Assembly (NCBI GenBank): GCA_030762175.1
Contig: CM060846.1
Span: 238,690,012 to 238,754,011 of the forward strand
From: Metallyticus violacea
Lineage: Eukaryota; Arthropoda; Insecta; Mantodea; Metallyticidae
DNA: 64,000 nt
Reading direction: 5' to 3'
In this document: in pieces, positions 11,643 through 22,364 of the stretch
Layout of the letters: each line of letters opens with the position of its first letter
Numbering within the stretch: position 1 is the stretch's first letter
Program-made: the position numbers and the translations under genes
The notes under the pieces: generated by a model
Database searches by the model: none
What the model was told of the DNA's origin: nothing
What the model saw: the letters and a program-made list of their open reading frames with translations, nothing else

Positions 11643-12230
11643 CATAACAAGTTCAAGAAAATTGTCAAGGAACATGGGATAATGTTAGCCCCAAAGAACA
11701 GATACAACATCAAGAATTTATTAGGTTGCAGAGTAAAAGACTCCATACCAACAGAACAGAAATCAGTAATTTACAAAGTAAAATGTGCAGATTGTGAACA
11801 GAGCTACATAGGCAAAACAAAAAGAAATTTGGAAATTCAGAGGAAAGAACATTTCAGGAATATTTGGTTTAAATATGTGGATAAATCAGCAGTAGCAGCT
11901 CACTTTTGGAACAAAAACCATGAAATAAAACCAGAAATTAAATTGCTGAAACATCTTCACAACCCATTGGAGTTATCTACTTGGGAAAAATTTTCATATA
12001 AAAAATAGAGAAAACCTAATAAATGTTGAGTTTCCTCCGATGGATGAACTCAGCAACTTCCTACTTCAACTAACAGGGGCCAACACAGGAACATCCAGTT
12101 GTCCAGCCATCGTTTGTAGTAACGGCGGTTCAGTGAGCAACTGTAGATGGGAGAGATTCTTCCGAAATGCATCTTACTTTCAGGTAAGTAAGTGGAGTTT
12201 AGTGTAAAAAATGAATACCTAAGTTTAGGT
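11643..12230 (+). mobile_element. Penelope-like element (family 1) 3' fragment, plus copy
   Basis: This is the inverted partner of the 10.9-11.6 kb fragment. The plus-strand frame at 11682-12008 carries MLAPKNRYNI, CADCEQSYIGKTKRN, QRKEHFRNIW and HFWNKNHEIK and is closed by a stop after a frameshift; the C-terminal PPMDELSNF region continues in another frame near 12.04 kb. The terminal 100 bp (GGAGTTTAGTGTAAAA, CTAAGTTTAGG) mirror the left fragment's end. The two copies meet tail-outward near 11640, with about 180 bp more internal sequence kept in the left copy. Confidence 0.85.
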
Positions 12231-12239
12231 TAAATGTTG

Positions 12240-13640
12240 TTATTAAATTACCTCATTAAGTTAGCTGCTCTTACCTAACAATCATATTTATATTACTACA
12301 TGCCAGACCTAAAAATAAGATAACATGAGTATAATCCACATATAAAACTACTGATTTATAAATAATAGTCTTAATTTTCATCTCTTGCTGACTTAATTAA
12401 AATGACCACACATTTAGTTTAATATCCTTTTCATTGTACTTTTGATTATACTAAAGCTGATTGGATGTGACATGGGGATAAAAACATTTTTTTTGAGAGT
12501 TCTTATGCAGAAAAAAATTATGACCAAGATTTTGGATTACAATGAAGAGGTTTAATAATTAGGTCTGTTGCAGATAAGCATTTTTTAATTTCAAGAACCT
12601 GAAAGGTAGTATAAAGAAGAGCAGAAATGAAAAGTCTTTCCATTTGATTAGCAAAGCATTTATAGATGATTTTTTTTTTTTTTTTCAATTTCAACAATCT
12701 ATAATAAAATTACTGCCTACCATAAACAATATTCTCAGTGGGGGGTTGTACTGGCCATTTATGTGAAAAACTTATCTTTCATGAGAAAAACTTATCATTG
12801 ATTGCCCTTCTACTGAATCACTTAAAAGTAGGAGAAATTTTAATATTTTCTAAACTCTTTTTTAATGACTGTAAAAATTAACTTTCTCACAATCATACAT
12901 ACATACATACATACATACATACATACATACATACATACATACATACATACATACATACATACATACATACATACATACATACATACATACATACATACAT
13001 ACATACATACATACATACATACATACATACATACATAATGCATATATATGCATTATTACATAGTACTTAACATTGTGAAATTTTATTGCAGCATTTTTCA
13101 GATGATATCAGCATTATACATCCCTTGAGAAACAAAATTAAGCAATAATACATATTGAAATATATTAGAAGCTTCAAAAAGTGAAAGATTTACCCAACAA
13201 TTAGGAAAACATCTTAAAGGTGAGGTTAGAAAGCATAAGTAAACACTATTAGAAAACTTGATTCCAAAACTTGACATTGATGTCAAATAAATAAATTGTA
13301 GCAATAAAATACTAATTAATGTTTAAGTTCCAGAAGATGATTAATAAAAATGGGTTAGACCAAGAATAAATAGTTAACATGTATATTTATTGATAGTGTT
13401 AAGGTTATCAGCTCTTTTTCCTTCTTGATATTATAAGCTCCTTATTCAAGTATAAAGGAAAGATTTTTCATGTATGAAGGTTTATATATTTCTTCACATT
13501 ATGCTCATATTTTGGTTCTTTTTTTATTGGTTGTACTGCCACTTATTTTTCAACTTTTACAGATCCTATGACAATGAAAGTGCATTATTACATTTAGTAA
13601 AACACTAGCATTGTGTTTTCCTGTGTCTACTGCTAATGAA
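12240..13640. other. AT-rich non-coding DNA apart from the CATA repeat
   Basis: Nothing recognised other than the microsatellite at 12894-13036 and a poly-T run near 12.67 kb. Confidence 0.5.
12894..13036. repeat. (CATA)n microsatellite
   Basis: About 35 uninterrupted ACAT/CATA units. The minus-strand Cys-Met-Tyr-Val frames here are artefacts of the repeat. Confidence 0.98.
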
Positions 13641-13642
13641 AT

Positions 13643-13672
13643 GATGATGATGATGATGATGATGATGTTAGT
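13643..13672. repeat. (GAT)n microsatellite
   Basis: Short run of GAT/ATG units (about eight) just upstream of a possible transposase relic. Confidence 0.9.
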
Positions 13673-13692
13673 GATGAAACAGAATTAGATGC

Positions 13693-14170
13693 ATGAAGAT
13701 GATGAGTAATGTTTGTATAATCACAGACCAAAATATCACCTCAGACAGAAAAGATATAATAAATCAATGTAGCTCATGCATAAAGGATATAAATACTAAT
13801 TTTGTTAATAACAACCAATTAATACCAGCATCATCTAGTGAATTTCCATTGCAAGATATTTTTGTTTGGCCAGTCACCCCTAAAAGAAAAAGGAAAACTG
13901 AAAGAATGGCTTTTGTGCTCGCATCAAATAATTGGAAGGTATTACAAAATATAAAGCAAAAATAAATCTGTATTAAAAAGGGAAAAATGGGAAAGAAAAA
14001 GAAGAAACTAAAAAGGTAAAAAAGAGAAAAGCAAATGATAAAATGCACCAAAGAGAAAACTAGTTCTTCAAAAGCAAATAATTAATGGCAGGCCAAAGTG
14101 AAAACTAAATGAATGGTAACAAAGTAGACTTAAGCCACTCAGAATGTAATTCAGATGCGGCTTTCCAAAT
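13693..14170 (+). pseudogene. Possible C-terminal remnant of a pogo/Tigger-like transposase
   Basis: The frame at 13693-13965 has an acidic to neutral lead followed by LQDIFVWPVTPKRKRKTERM and a Lys-rich continuation. A broken frame after it gives DLSHSECNSDAAF-like Ser/Asp/Cys text near 14.13-14.16 kb. The order (LxDI-x3-P-x3-KRKRK, then Lys-rich, then DxSxSE) resembles the tail of pogo-type transposases. The catalytic domain is absent, so the call is weak; a chance frame is possible. Confidence 0.35.
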
Positions 14171-14668
14171 TCCGCCTTATCCATTTTAGTAAATTTTTCA
14201 GGAAAAAAGTAAATGATTCCTGCTTGTTTCTGGTGTGTTAAACATATTTATTGATTATTATTATATTCAACTGCTTACTCTTATTTAGATAACTAAAGAA
14301 AATAGTGCAATTATTATATACAAGAAGTGTGCTTTGAATTTAAAAATGGATAAGATTGTTTTGGAATTCAACATTGAACAAGGAAGATTTTGGGTCCATT
14401 GTTATGGATAAAAGTGCATTTTGGAAACACAAGCGAAATATATCATTGGTCATTAACTTAATGCAGAGTATTATTACCATGCTGTGAGAAATCTGAACTA
14501 GCAATAAATCACAGATCCATACATGTATGAGGAAATTACCATTATTTTACGCATTAATTATTTGCATATTTAAAGAATATATTTATGTTGAAAAGTAGCA
14601 AATATGATATAAAAATCATAACACACGTTTTTATTTAAATATTGAAAAATGTAAAGGATTTACCTATT

Positions 14669-14950
14669 TATAACTAGAAGTTTCTTCCGAGCTTGGAAGC
14701 CGTGGTCTGTTGGAGCCAAGGAGTCCAAACGTTTCATCCCCATCTGCGAAGGACATCTTCAGTGGCGCGGTCGAGTCTTCTGGGCGAAGGTTCTGGCACT
14801 ACACCAGACGTTTTCAGTCGTGCCAGAACCTTCGTCCAGAAGACTCGACCACGCCACTGAAGATATCCTTCGCAGGTGGGGATGAAACGTTTGGACTCCT
14901 TGGCTCCAACAGACCACGGCTTCCAAGCTCGGAAGAAACTTCTAGTTATA
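14669..14950. repeat. Long near-perfect palindrome (131-bp arms, 20-bp loop), probable Penelope-like terminus dimer
   Basis: The left arm 14669-14799 and right arm 14820-14950 are reverse complements with only a few mismatches; the loop is 14800-14819. The arms contain CCACTGAAGATATCC, GATGAAACG and CCAGAAGACTCGACC, the type of sequence found in Penelope-like terminal repeats. It is much richer in GC than its surroundings. The overlapping frames at 14710-15108 are artefacts of the palindrome. Confidence 0.85.
14857..14888 (+). ncRNA. Hammerhead-like motif in the 14.7-kb palindrome
   Basis: CTGAAGA is followed by a possible stem (ATCC / GGAT) and then GAAAC at 14884-14888. The equivalent motif lies on the minus strand in the left arm. 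There is no clear GUC cleavage triplet downstream (GGAC instead), so this copy may be dead or only hammerhead-like. Confidence 0.3.
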
Positions 14951-15079
14951 AGGCTGACTCCGTTCCGACTACTCATGATTTACCGATTATAAGTAAAACA
15001 TTTAGGGAAATCCAACTCACATATCCTGCACAATTTGAGGTACTGTTTTCTTCAGTAATGTTTTCAGCAACAGCGTCTT

Positions 15080-16565
15080 CTACTCTGGCCTTTTCGTTTT
15101 CCATGTAGCTCATTTTCATAAGCTTTGAATAAAAGGTGAAGTCTTCGTTGTTCTACCATCCTTCACCAAAGTGCCTTGAGCTTAGTTTACAAATAGCTTG
15201 GAGCTTTCCTGGTTTCAGAAGCATGCCTTTTGATAGAACATTTTGGCCATTCTCAATTTAATGATTTTTCTTCAACAGGGAATGAAAACTAAAGCTCCAA
15301 CATCACATTAATAATTAGGCTCACCTATGACATGCTTTTCTTGAAGAAATTTCTCTTACATATGCAAGTCAGTAGTGCCATTCACCAAGAGGTTTAATCC
15401 CTTTAGACAAACTTTCTTTACAGCTGGGTCATCACTGCCCAACTTTGGCACAAGGCCTTCTTCTTCAAAAATCTCAACATATTCTTCAGGATTTACTATG
15501 ACATTTCTTCTCTGTTCTTTCAAATGCATGATCTGGAGAAAGATATGAGTGACTAACAATTGGAAAAGTTAGGCGCACTTCTTGAACATTACTGGGAGAT
15601 TGAAAATACAGTCAATAACAGAGCATCCTGATCATAACTGAATCCTTATTTTTTCTGGGACATCCATCTGCATAAAGCTCAACTGTTGTAGCATCTAATG
15701 AGTTAGCATTATTTAGATGATAATGTAATGTAGAATCTATTTCATTGCACCCCTTGGGATGTTCATGTTCCAGTCAGTTATCATAATGGTTTCTTTGTTT
15801 TGTAGAAATTTTGATATACTCTTGCAGATTGTGAAGCTGTATAAATTATCTGTTTGTATTAGTGTGCCATTTGATCTGGAAGCTTGGACAAGTTTTTCTA
15901 GCAGTTAATTTTTCATTAACTGTGGTGTGTTCTACTTTCTGCATCATGGCTTTAAAAGCACCAGATTTGATATTATCCTTTATCTTTTGTAATACGTGGG
16001 TTGACTTTTTGCAGGAGGAAAAAATTCATATTCAGGGCATATGTTAGTATCTATAGTCTTAAAACTCACATTATAATTATACCTTACTTTTATTTTGGGG
16101 AGAGATTCTGAGTTATAAATTTTCCATAATTTGTAAATATTCAGTTCTGTTGGTAGTACAACCTTGTGGATTTATGTCTGCAATAGTGATAGTCAACTGA
16201 TTTAATTTTTTCAATAAAGACTTTTACCTCTTCACTTTTCTAGATACATGGATGATCCTGTATCACCTTATTTTCCTAAAGCAAAAGACTTATGCTGAAA
16301 TGTTACATACATTATTCACTCTGTCCTTACCTATTCCCAGTGTTGATAAGAAGGTCTTCTGACATATTTGTACCACTGAGTTTCCCAAGATTATCTTAAC
16401 TCTGATGAAATATTGGATAGATATGCTTTTCCTGGAACTGTTTGACTTCATAGTCCTCTCTCTCTCTCTTCTCTTGGGCAATTCTTGTGTTGTGTACCTC
16501 AAATTAAATTTGTCTCGTTGCAGTTTGTTACAGGATTCATAAAAGACCTGATGAAATTGCCTCAC
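15080..16565 (-). pseudogene. Decayed copy of an arthropod multicopy DDE-like gene (DGCxxxNK family)
   Basis: The minus-strand translation gives a consistent order of blocks. First is FHQVFYESCNKLQRDKFNL (near 16.55 kb), then VVQICQKTFLSTLGIGKDRV (near 16.35 kb), ELYADGCPRKNKDS (near 15.67 kb), VQEVRLTFPIVSHSYLSPDH (near 15.58 kb) and finally VNPEEYVEIFEEEGLVPKLG (15.4-15.5 kb). Many insect genomes have hundreds of genes with the same arrangement: a C-x-x-x-F-x3-LG-I segment, then SDGCxGQNKN, then FPxxGHSYxPxDR. That pattern suggests a transposase-like nuclease of unproven mechanism. Frameshifts and stops occur throughout and the middle is poorly preserved, so it is dead. The family is recalled from memory; biochemical function is unknown. 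Confidence 0.6.
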
Positions 16566-18570
16566 ATCTTATATTTTAAGTTAAACACATTGTAGAACAT
16601 ATAGCCTGTTTGCATGTGGAATCTTTGGTAGCTATTTGGAAGCATGCTGAAAGCAAGAACAATAATTAACAATAAGGCAACCAGCAGAAAATGTAAAGCA
16701 ATATACAAGTTTAATTGAAGAATGCATCCAATGGGAGATTAAGTAAAACTAAATTATAATCCTATTGCCTGTTACGTTTTGCTATATTTTTCCGAGATTT
16801 AGAAGGATCCTTTGTTTCCTTCTTTTAACATTTAGGATTCATTTTCATCAAGTTTTAGTTGTTTAATGCTATGTCCTGTCCATTCATTGTGCTATCCATG
16901 CTGAATAACCAAACAATCTGTTGATACTTTCTTCCTAAAGAATGTGTTTATGGAGAAATGGTGCAAACTGTGGTAAACAGTATTGCTATTAGTTTTAAAT
17001 AATACACTGTAAACAATGTTGTAAACCTCAAGAATCATGTTAGAATTTCTATTGTGCATTATTTCAGGCATGCATGCTAGCTGTGCTTCAAGTCTACCAT
17101 GGTCGGTTTATGGAAACAGTGCATTAGAATTAGGCAGGTTTTGGAAAAATTAGCAATATTCACACTGGAATTAACATGGATAAAATGAGTTTTGAAATGG
17201 TTTTCAGGCCTAAAATAGTGTCAAATAATGTGAACTATATGAGTATGATGAAAACTCAATTTTCATAAAAAAAAAAATCGATAACATGGGTTTTGGAAAT
17301 GTGCACCTCAATTTTTCTCTGCTGACACAATAACTGAAATTCCAAAACTGATAAAGAAAAATTAAAGGAATACCAAGGATAAAAATCCTACTATGTATAA
17401 TCTGTTTCAAATGGGACATAAATTTAAAGAAAGATGGTAGACAATGAAATTACTGTAAAAAAATTGCTTAATTACAAATACTTGCCAAATCTGTCATTAA
17501 TATCAAGTTTCAATAGTTGCATTTGCTCTAATCAGCAGCCCCTTTTGGAGATATACAGAATGTAGTTCATACCAAAAAGGAAATTTATAATGAAAATGTT
17601 CTGATTCAGTTCATATTATGTGTCTTCTAAGTTTAAGGGTGTAAATTGCACACAATTGATATGACATTCTATGTAAATAACATAATTTTTTCTTTTTTCT
17701 TTCCTTGTTTCTTTGTTACCAGTACTTAAATTTTAATGGCCTAAATATTGGCAGAAATTTTTAAAATCCTTCAATTTATGTTGTTGAAGCTTATGCTAAG
17801 TTCCTAAATTGCATTGAATAGGTGAAAGTACTATAGTATCAACAACTGCATTAAAAGTGTCAATATCTGTAACAAATTGTCAGGGAACAACAACAGGGAA
17901 AAATTGATGGAGCAAAATCCTGCACATTAGATCAACAACAACACATATTTTGATGTGTCAATAAATTACTAAAACATTAAATTTAATTTACATTATCTGA
18001 CAGGCACAAAAACACAATGAAAACTAAAGATATAGATAGCATTACTAGAAAAATCTCAATCACCGAAAATTAACAAGCATGGGAGAGGGAAAGAATGCCT
18101 GAAGTGTCAATACCTATACATGTTACCTTATATCATTTAATAAATGTAGTTATTTCAATATACGTCACCATAAAAATTGTGCAGAAACTCATGAAATTAT
18201 TATAATAGTCAATTATGCATTAAATAGCACTAAAATATAAGGGAATCACATTTTCTTCTTAAGTGTTCAAGTCAATATCTCTTAAATGGACCTGTAAAAC
18301 AAATACTATATGGTTTTTAAACTAAATGCTGGAAGAGGCCTTCAAAATAGCCTCTTAGGCAAAACTTAAGCAAATCCCAGTATTGGGTTTTGGGGGAGGG
18401 GTAACTTCAGAATAATGGAAAGATGATATCATTTTTGGATATTTAGATAATCCTTAATAATTTAAGTAACTTTTATATAACATTTTTGTTCTATAATTAG
18501 GTTTTGAGAAATTATAGGGAATTAAAAAGATATATTTCAGAAAAAAATGTATTTATAAGCCAAGCCATTT
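16566..18570. other. AT-rich non-coding DNA, nothing recognised
   Basis: No gene or clear repeat. The part at 18.29-18.42 kb shares a short segment (CAG(T/C)ATTGGGTTTT) with 21.78 kb and may belong to the IS630-like element described next. Confidence 0.4.
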
Positions 18571-18574
18571 GTTT

Positions 18575-19050
18575 ACATAGTTTTATTAAATGCTTAAAAT
18601 GAGCTCCATCACCATCTAAACATTTCAAATTTTTTTTCAATTAAAATGCATGAAGGTGATAGTACCACAATCTTTTAATATCCTATGCTTCATATCGTCT
18701 TTTGTTAAAGGTGTAGCAGACATGATGTTTCATTTAACATAGTCACATAATAAGAAATCTAAGGGTGTAAGGTCAGGTGAGCCATACAACAGGTCCAGCA
18801 CATTCAATTCATTTATCATGGAATTTGTCTTGCAATAATTCACATAAACATCTTGCAAAGTGTTGTGGTGCTTCATCTTGCTAGTATTATATTTTTTCCC
18901 CCATACTTTATAGGAATATTTTCCCAAGAAAATGGTATAGGGTAATTCATTATTCATTACTAATAGTTGCAAGAATTTTAGTGTAATCCTTTCTTTCCAA
19001 TGGTTTCTTTTCAAATTTAGAAATTGTATTAAGTGTTGCTTCAAGCTCAC
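18575..19050 (-). pseudogene. IS630/Tc1-like transposase, C-terminal relic
   Basis: On the minus strand the frame ends with GSPDLTPLDFLLCDYVK, matching the (R)SPDLTPLDFFLWGYVK block that holds the third catalytic acid of an abundant insect IS630/Tc1-like transposase group. Beyond a stop near 18.73 kb, another frame gives GDGAHFKHLIK (near 18.6 kb), the usual C-terminal NGGHFEHL. The first two catalytic acids are not visible. The relic would have moved DNA by cut-and-paste; it is inactive. Confidence 0.7.
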
Positions 19051-19229
19051 TAAAACTTCTCTATATCTAATTTTAGAAAAAAAATATTTTTAACAAAGTT
19101 GTTTAATTAAAATATCTAAACACTATACCATTATTCATTTGAAATGCTGAAGTTACCAGCCTATAGAACCCCATAAGGAACTCCTGCAATTCCTGCAAAT
19201 AGTTTTTAAAAAGTCTAAATTTGATTTTA

Positions 19230-19282
19230 TTTGTACATTTAAGTGGTATTGCCTTGAAACACTTTATATGGGCTACTCTATT

Positions 19283-19283
<1 letters not shown>
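19230..19283. repeat. Possible terminal sequence of the IS630-like element
   Basis: TTGCCTTGAAACACTTTATATGGG-type sequence (19248-19271) resembles TTGTCTTGAAACACATTATGTGGG at 21.81-21.83 kb. The motif ATATGGGAC-A-CCTGTAT is typical of insect IS630-like termini. A (TG)n microsatellite begins just outside at 19287. Confidence 0.4.

Positions 19284-19285
<2 letters not shown>

Positions 19286-19314
<29 letters not shown>
19286..19314. repeat. (TG)n microsatellite
   Basis: About 14 TG units abutting the possible transposon end. Confidence 0.95.
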
Positions 19315-19317
<3 letters not shown>

Positions 19318-19904
19318 ATGTGCACTCATGCATGAGTGAGTGTGTACATGGTAGCTTTGCTAAATGAATCATTTTATATATTGTGTAGCACTGTGTTAGT
19401 TTAAATACTCAAACTGGAACTATAAGTATCTTTATAGTGCAAGTGCTTTTATTCCAAATTTAGCATGTTAAACTTGACTGTATTGTACTTGGGCATGATT
19501 TTTTTTACTTATCCTATCATTTTATGATGATTTACCATAAGTAAATAAGATTATTTTTAACTGCATTATTTTTATTTTTATTATTATTATTGTTATTATT
19601 ATTGTTGTTGTTTTATTTGTTATATTATGTAAGTACAAAAGATGTCTGCCTGTAATTATCTGAGGTTACAGAATGAACTACATAGCTGAAATATCTAACT
19701 TTTATTTAAAATACATTAATATGAAGTATTTATTTTTACTTAAAGTGATATTATCTATTTGCTTGCTGGAAATGTATTCTTTATTTTGCCGTAGCATGGG
19801 TATGCTAGTTAACATTATATTTTACAGAATGTGAATATATTTCTGGAGAGTCAAATGCATTTCCCACTAACCTTCAAATACACCCCCAAACATTGTCAGA
19901 GTAC

Positions 19905-20089
19905 TTCAACTTATATATTCACTTTTTTACACTTTACTCCATTCAATTACCTAAAAGTAAGACGCGTTTCCGGAGAATCTCTCCCATTTTCAGTTGCTTA
20001 CTGAAAATGGGAGAGATTCTTCCGAAACGCGTCTTACTTTTGGGTAAGTGAATGGAGTAAAGTGTAAAAAAGGGAATATATAAGTTGAA
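19905..20089. repeat. 90-bp-arm palindrome made of Penelope family 1 terminal sequence
   Basis: The left arm 19905-19994 and right arm 20000-20089 are reverse complements with a few mismatches around a 5-bp loop. Each arm matches the outer ends of the 10.9-12.2 kb Penelope pair (TTACACTTTACTCCA, AAAAGTAAGACGCGTTTC, GAATCTCTCCCATTTTCAG). No protein-coding sequence remains, so this is an inverted dimer of termini only. The hammerhead-like core is altered (CTGAAAA in place of CTGAAGA), with GAAACGCGTC retained at 20024-20033. Confidence 0.9.
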
Positions 20090-20736
20090 ATTATATTGCC
20101 ACTCCATTGTCAACCGCTCCGTAAGTACAAGATTGTCAGAGAAGTTGCCTTGACATTACCTATTCTGGCTTGTTCACTTAACGAAACAAAAATATCTGAA
20201 TAGGCTCATGATTAGTGTTGCAGAAAATTTCCTGATCTGAAAACATATTTTCCCATTGACAGTTATAATACTCCTGGGAAAATGCAATGCAATCTACTCT
20301 GTGAACTTCTGCTAATATGTTTTTGATAACTATTCCCCATGGTGCTATATTAGATGATTCTTAAGATGACAAAAGCTATCTCCCACAATTCTGGAAAGTT
20401 AGCACAAGTGCTCAAGATATTTATGATGTTGTGGCCTAGCAGCATGTGATAGTGTAGCATCCTGTTCTGAACTAGAAATGTATGGTTATTCTCTGCTAGA
20501 TTTTTGGTTAAATATCCTGCTTCTTGATATTGTTTCTACCAATAAGATGCTTTTCTTAGGTACACTTCATAATGTTCCTCTGAACTAGCAGCACTTACTA
20601 CTCCCTCTTCAAGGAGTGCAATAATCTTAGCCTCAGTATGCAATGATATAAATTATCTTTATAGGCATAGAAATGTTAAACAGCTGTCTAGAATGTACCA
20701 AAATATAATAACAACAACAACAACAACAACAACAAC

Positions 20737-20790
<54 letters not shown>

Positions 20791-21440
20791 TTATAGGCAT
20801 CTTGGAGCAAAAACAATTCAATGTTTCTGTTTCTATCAGGCATATATGTTATTTTTATTCTAATGGACTCAGTGATAGTAATGTGTGTTTTGGGTGCAGG
20901 TGTATATACATTGTTTGGGTATGTATTTAATGAATAATTGTCATTTTCTACCCCTCCCCCTCCTGGGTGGAATATAGGTTGTGGTGTTGTTTTAATAACT
21001 TAATATACTGAACAGAAATCAGTTGTACCCCACTGCATTGGACATATACTTTAAAAGAAGCTGTACACTCTAGTACCCGGTTTGAGGAGTTTTAACTTGT
21101 ACATCTCCTGTATTTTCATTATTTACCTAATAACTAATCATATATTATGTACTGTTGCTCTCTCGAGTTGTAATTGCCAATAAGATGCATATGCAGCATT
21201 GATTGATAATGCTGTTTAAAATATTTTTATTTTTTCAATTATGGTTTATATTACTTTATTTATTTCATTAATCATAATTACAAAATATATATTAATGACT
21301 ATATAATATCCCCCATTGTGTATATCCATTTCTGCATTTAAAGGATCAGAATCATATAAAATGAACATGAAATTTGTCAAGGACTTTCTAAATATCTAAA
21401 AATGTTACCATTTTTCCATTTTCCACTTTAATTCTGGAGT
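20090..21440. other. Non-coding DNA with one compound microsatellite
   Basis: Only the CAA/ATA repeat at 20708-20791 and a short C-rich run near 20.95 kb stand out. Confidence 0.5.
20708..20791. repeat. Compound (CAA)n(TAA)n microsatellite
   Basis: A CAA run passes directly into an ATA/TAA run. Such junctions are often left by the tails of retroposons, but no body was recognised upstream. Confidence 0.95.
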
Positions 21441-21456
21441 TGCCTCTCTCACTTAT

Positions 21457-21711
21457 CCCAAGTACGCGGGTTCGAACCTGGCCAGGACCGATGGATTTTT
21501 TCGGGCGTAAAAATTCTAAGTATGGTTTCCTTCGGAAGGGAAGTAAAGCCGTGGGTCCCGTGTCGTACATTTACGGCACGAAAAAGAACCTCAAGCCTGA
21601 AAGAGAGGCCTCTGAGCAAAATTTTTCGACCGTTTCACGCCCTGAGTTGAATGGGACGCTGATGACCTGAGATGTTAAAGAGCGTCCATAAATAAATGAA
21701 TCAAAAAAAAA
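21457..21711 (+). mobile_element. SINE family A, 5'-truncated copy with perfect target duplication
   Basis: It starts CCCAAGTACGCGGGTTCGAACC (B box present, A box missing), has the full family body and ends AAATAAATGAATCAAAAAAAAA. A perfect 12-bp target-site duplication, TCTCTCACTTAT, flanks it at 21445-21456 and 21712-21723. It seems to have inserted into, or next to, an IS630-like terminal fragment (21.72-21.85 kb). Confidence 0.95.
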
Positions 21712-21723
21712 TCTCTCACTTAT

Positions 21724-21850
21724 GTTTTGCCCATGGCGCTAATTTGAAGGCTCTTCCTGAAATAAGTTTAGGAAAATTCAGCATTGGGTTTTACTGGTGC
21801 AATTAAGAGACATTGTCTTGAAACACATTATGTGGGACATCCTGTATATT
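21724..21850. repeat. Fragment related to the IS630-like element at 18.3-19.3 kb
   Basis: It shares TTGTCTTGAAACACATTATG and CAGCATTGGGTTTTA-type sequence with 19.25 and 18.38 kb and ends in GGGACATCCTGTATAT. It probably represents the terminus of a non-autonomous relative. Confidence 0.4.
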
Positions 21851-22364
21851 GCATCTTTGAATCATAGACATAGGATGCTAACTGTATAAGAAGAAAATGT
21901 GATTCCCCTACAATAATGAAAGCTTATGATAGTGTTTCTTTCTGCAGATTTTATGGTAAAATCTATGCATTGCAAATTCAGTCATGGTGTGTCTTAGTTC
22001 ATATTCTGGATTTTTCTATTCTGATGATGTCATGGTATCTGCAAGGCAGAAGTCGATCAAACAGTTTGCATTTTTACCCTTGAGTTTACTCAGTAGTGCC
22101 TGGTATTGCTGTATGCGGGGGAGCTGTAACTTCAAATGCAGCTCTTTCATGTAGAAAAGCCCATGTGTTTATTACCAACCTTGAGATGACATTCCCGGCT
22201 ACACCTGAGGTTTTCCTTAGGTGGGTAACTTTCATCTTTTCAAGAAGTACTAGATCAGATATCATGAGATGTTCCCATATTATATGTGTTGCACAGGTTA
22301 CAGTAGATTAAATTTAAATGTGAAAATTTTTCATTACTGTCATGACTGACAATTGGTATAGGAG

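Noticed and set aside
12840..13053. Two minus-strand frames of Cys-Met-Tyr-Val repeats
   Set aside because: They are pure translation of the CATA microsatellite.
14710..15108. Open frames of 132 and 80 codons on opposite strands
   Set aside because: They are mirror translations of the palindrome at 14669-14950.
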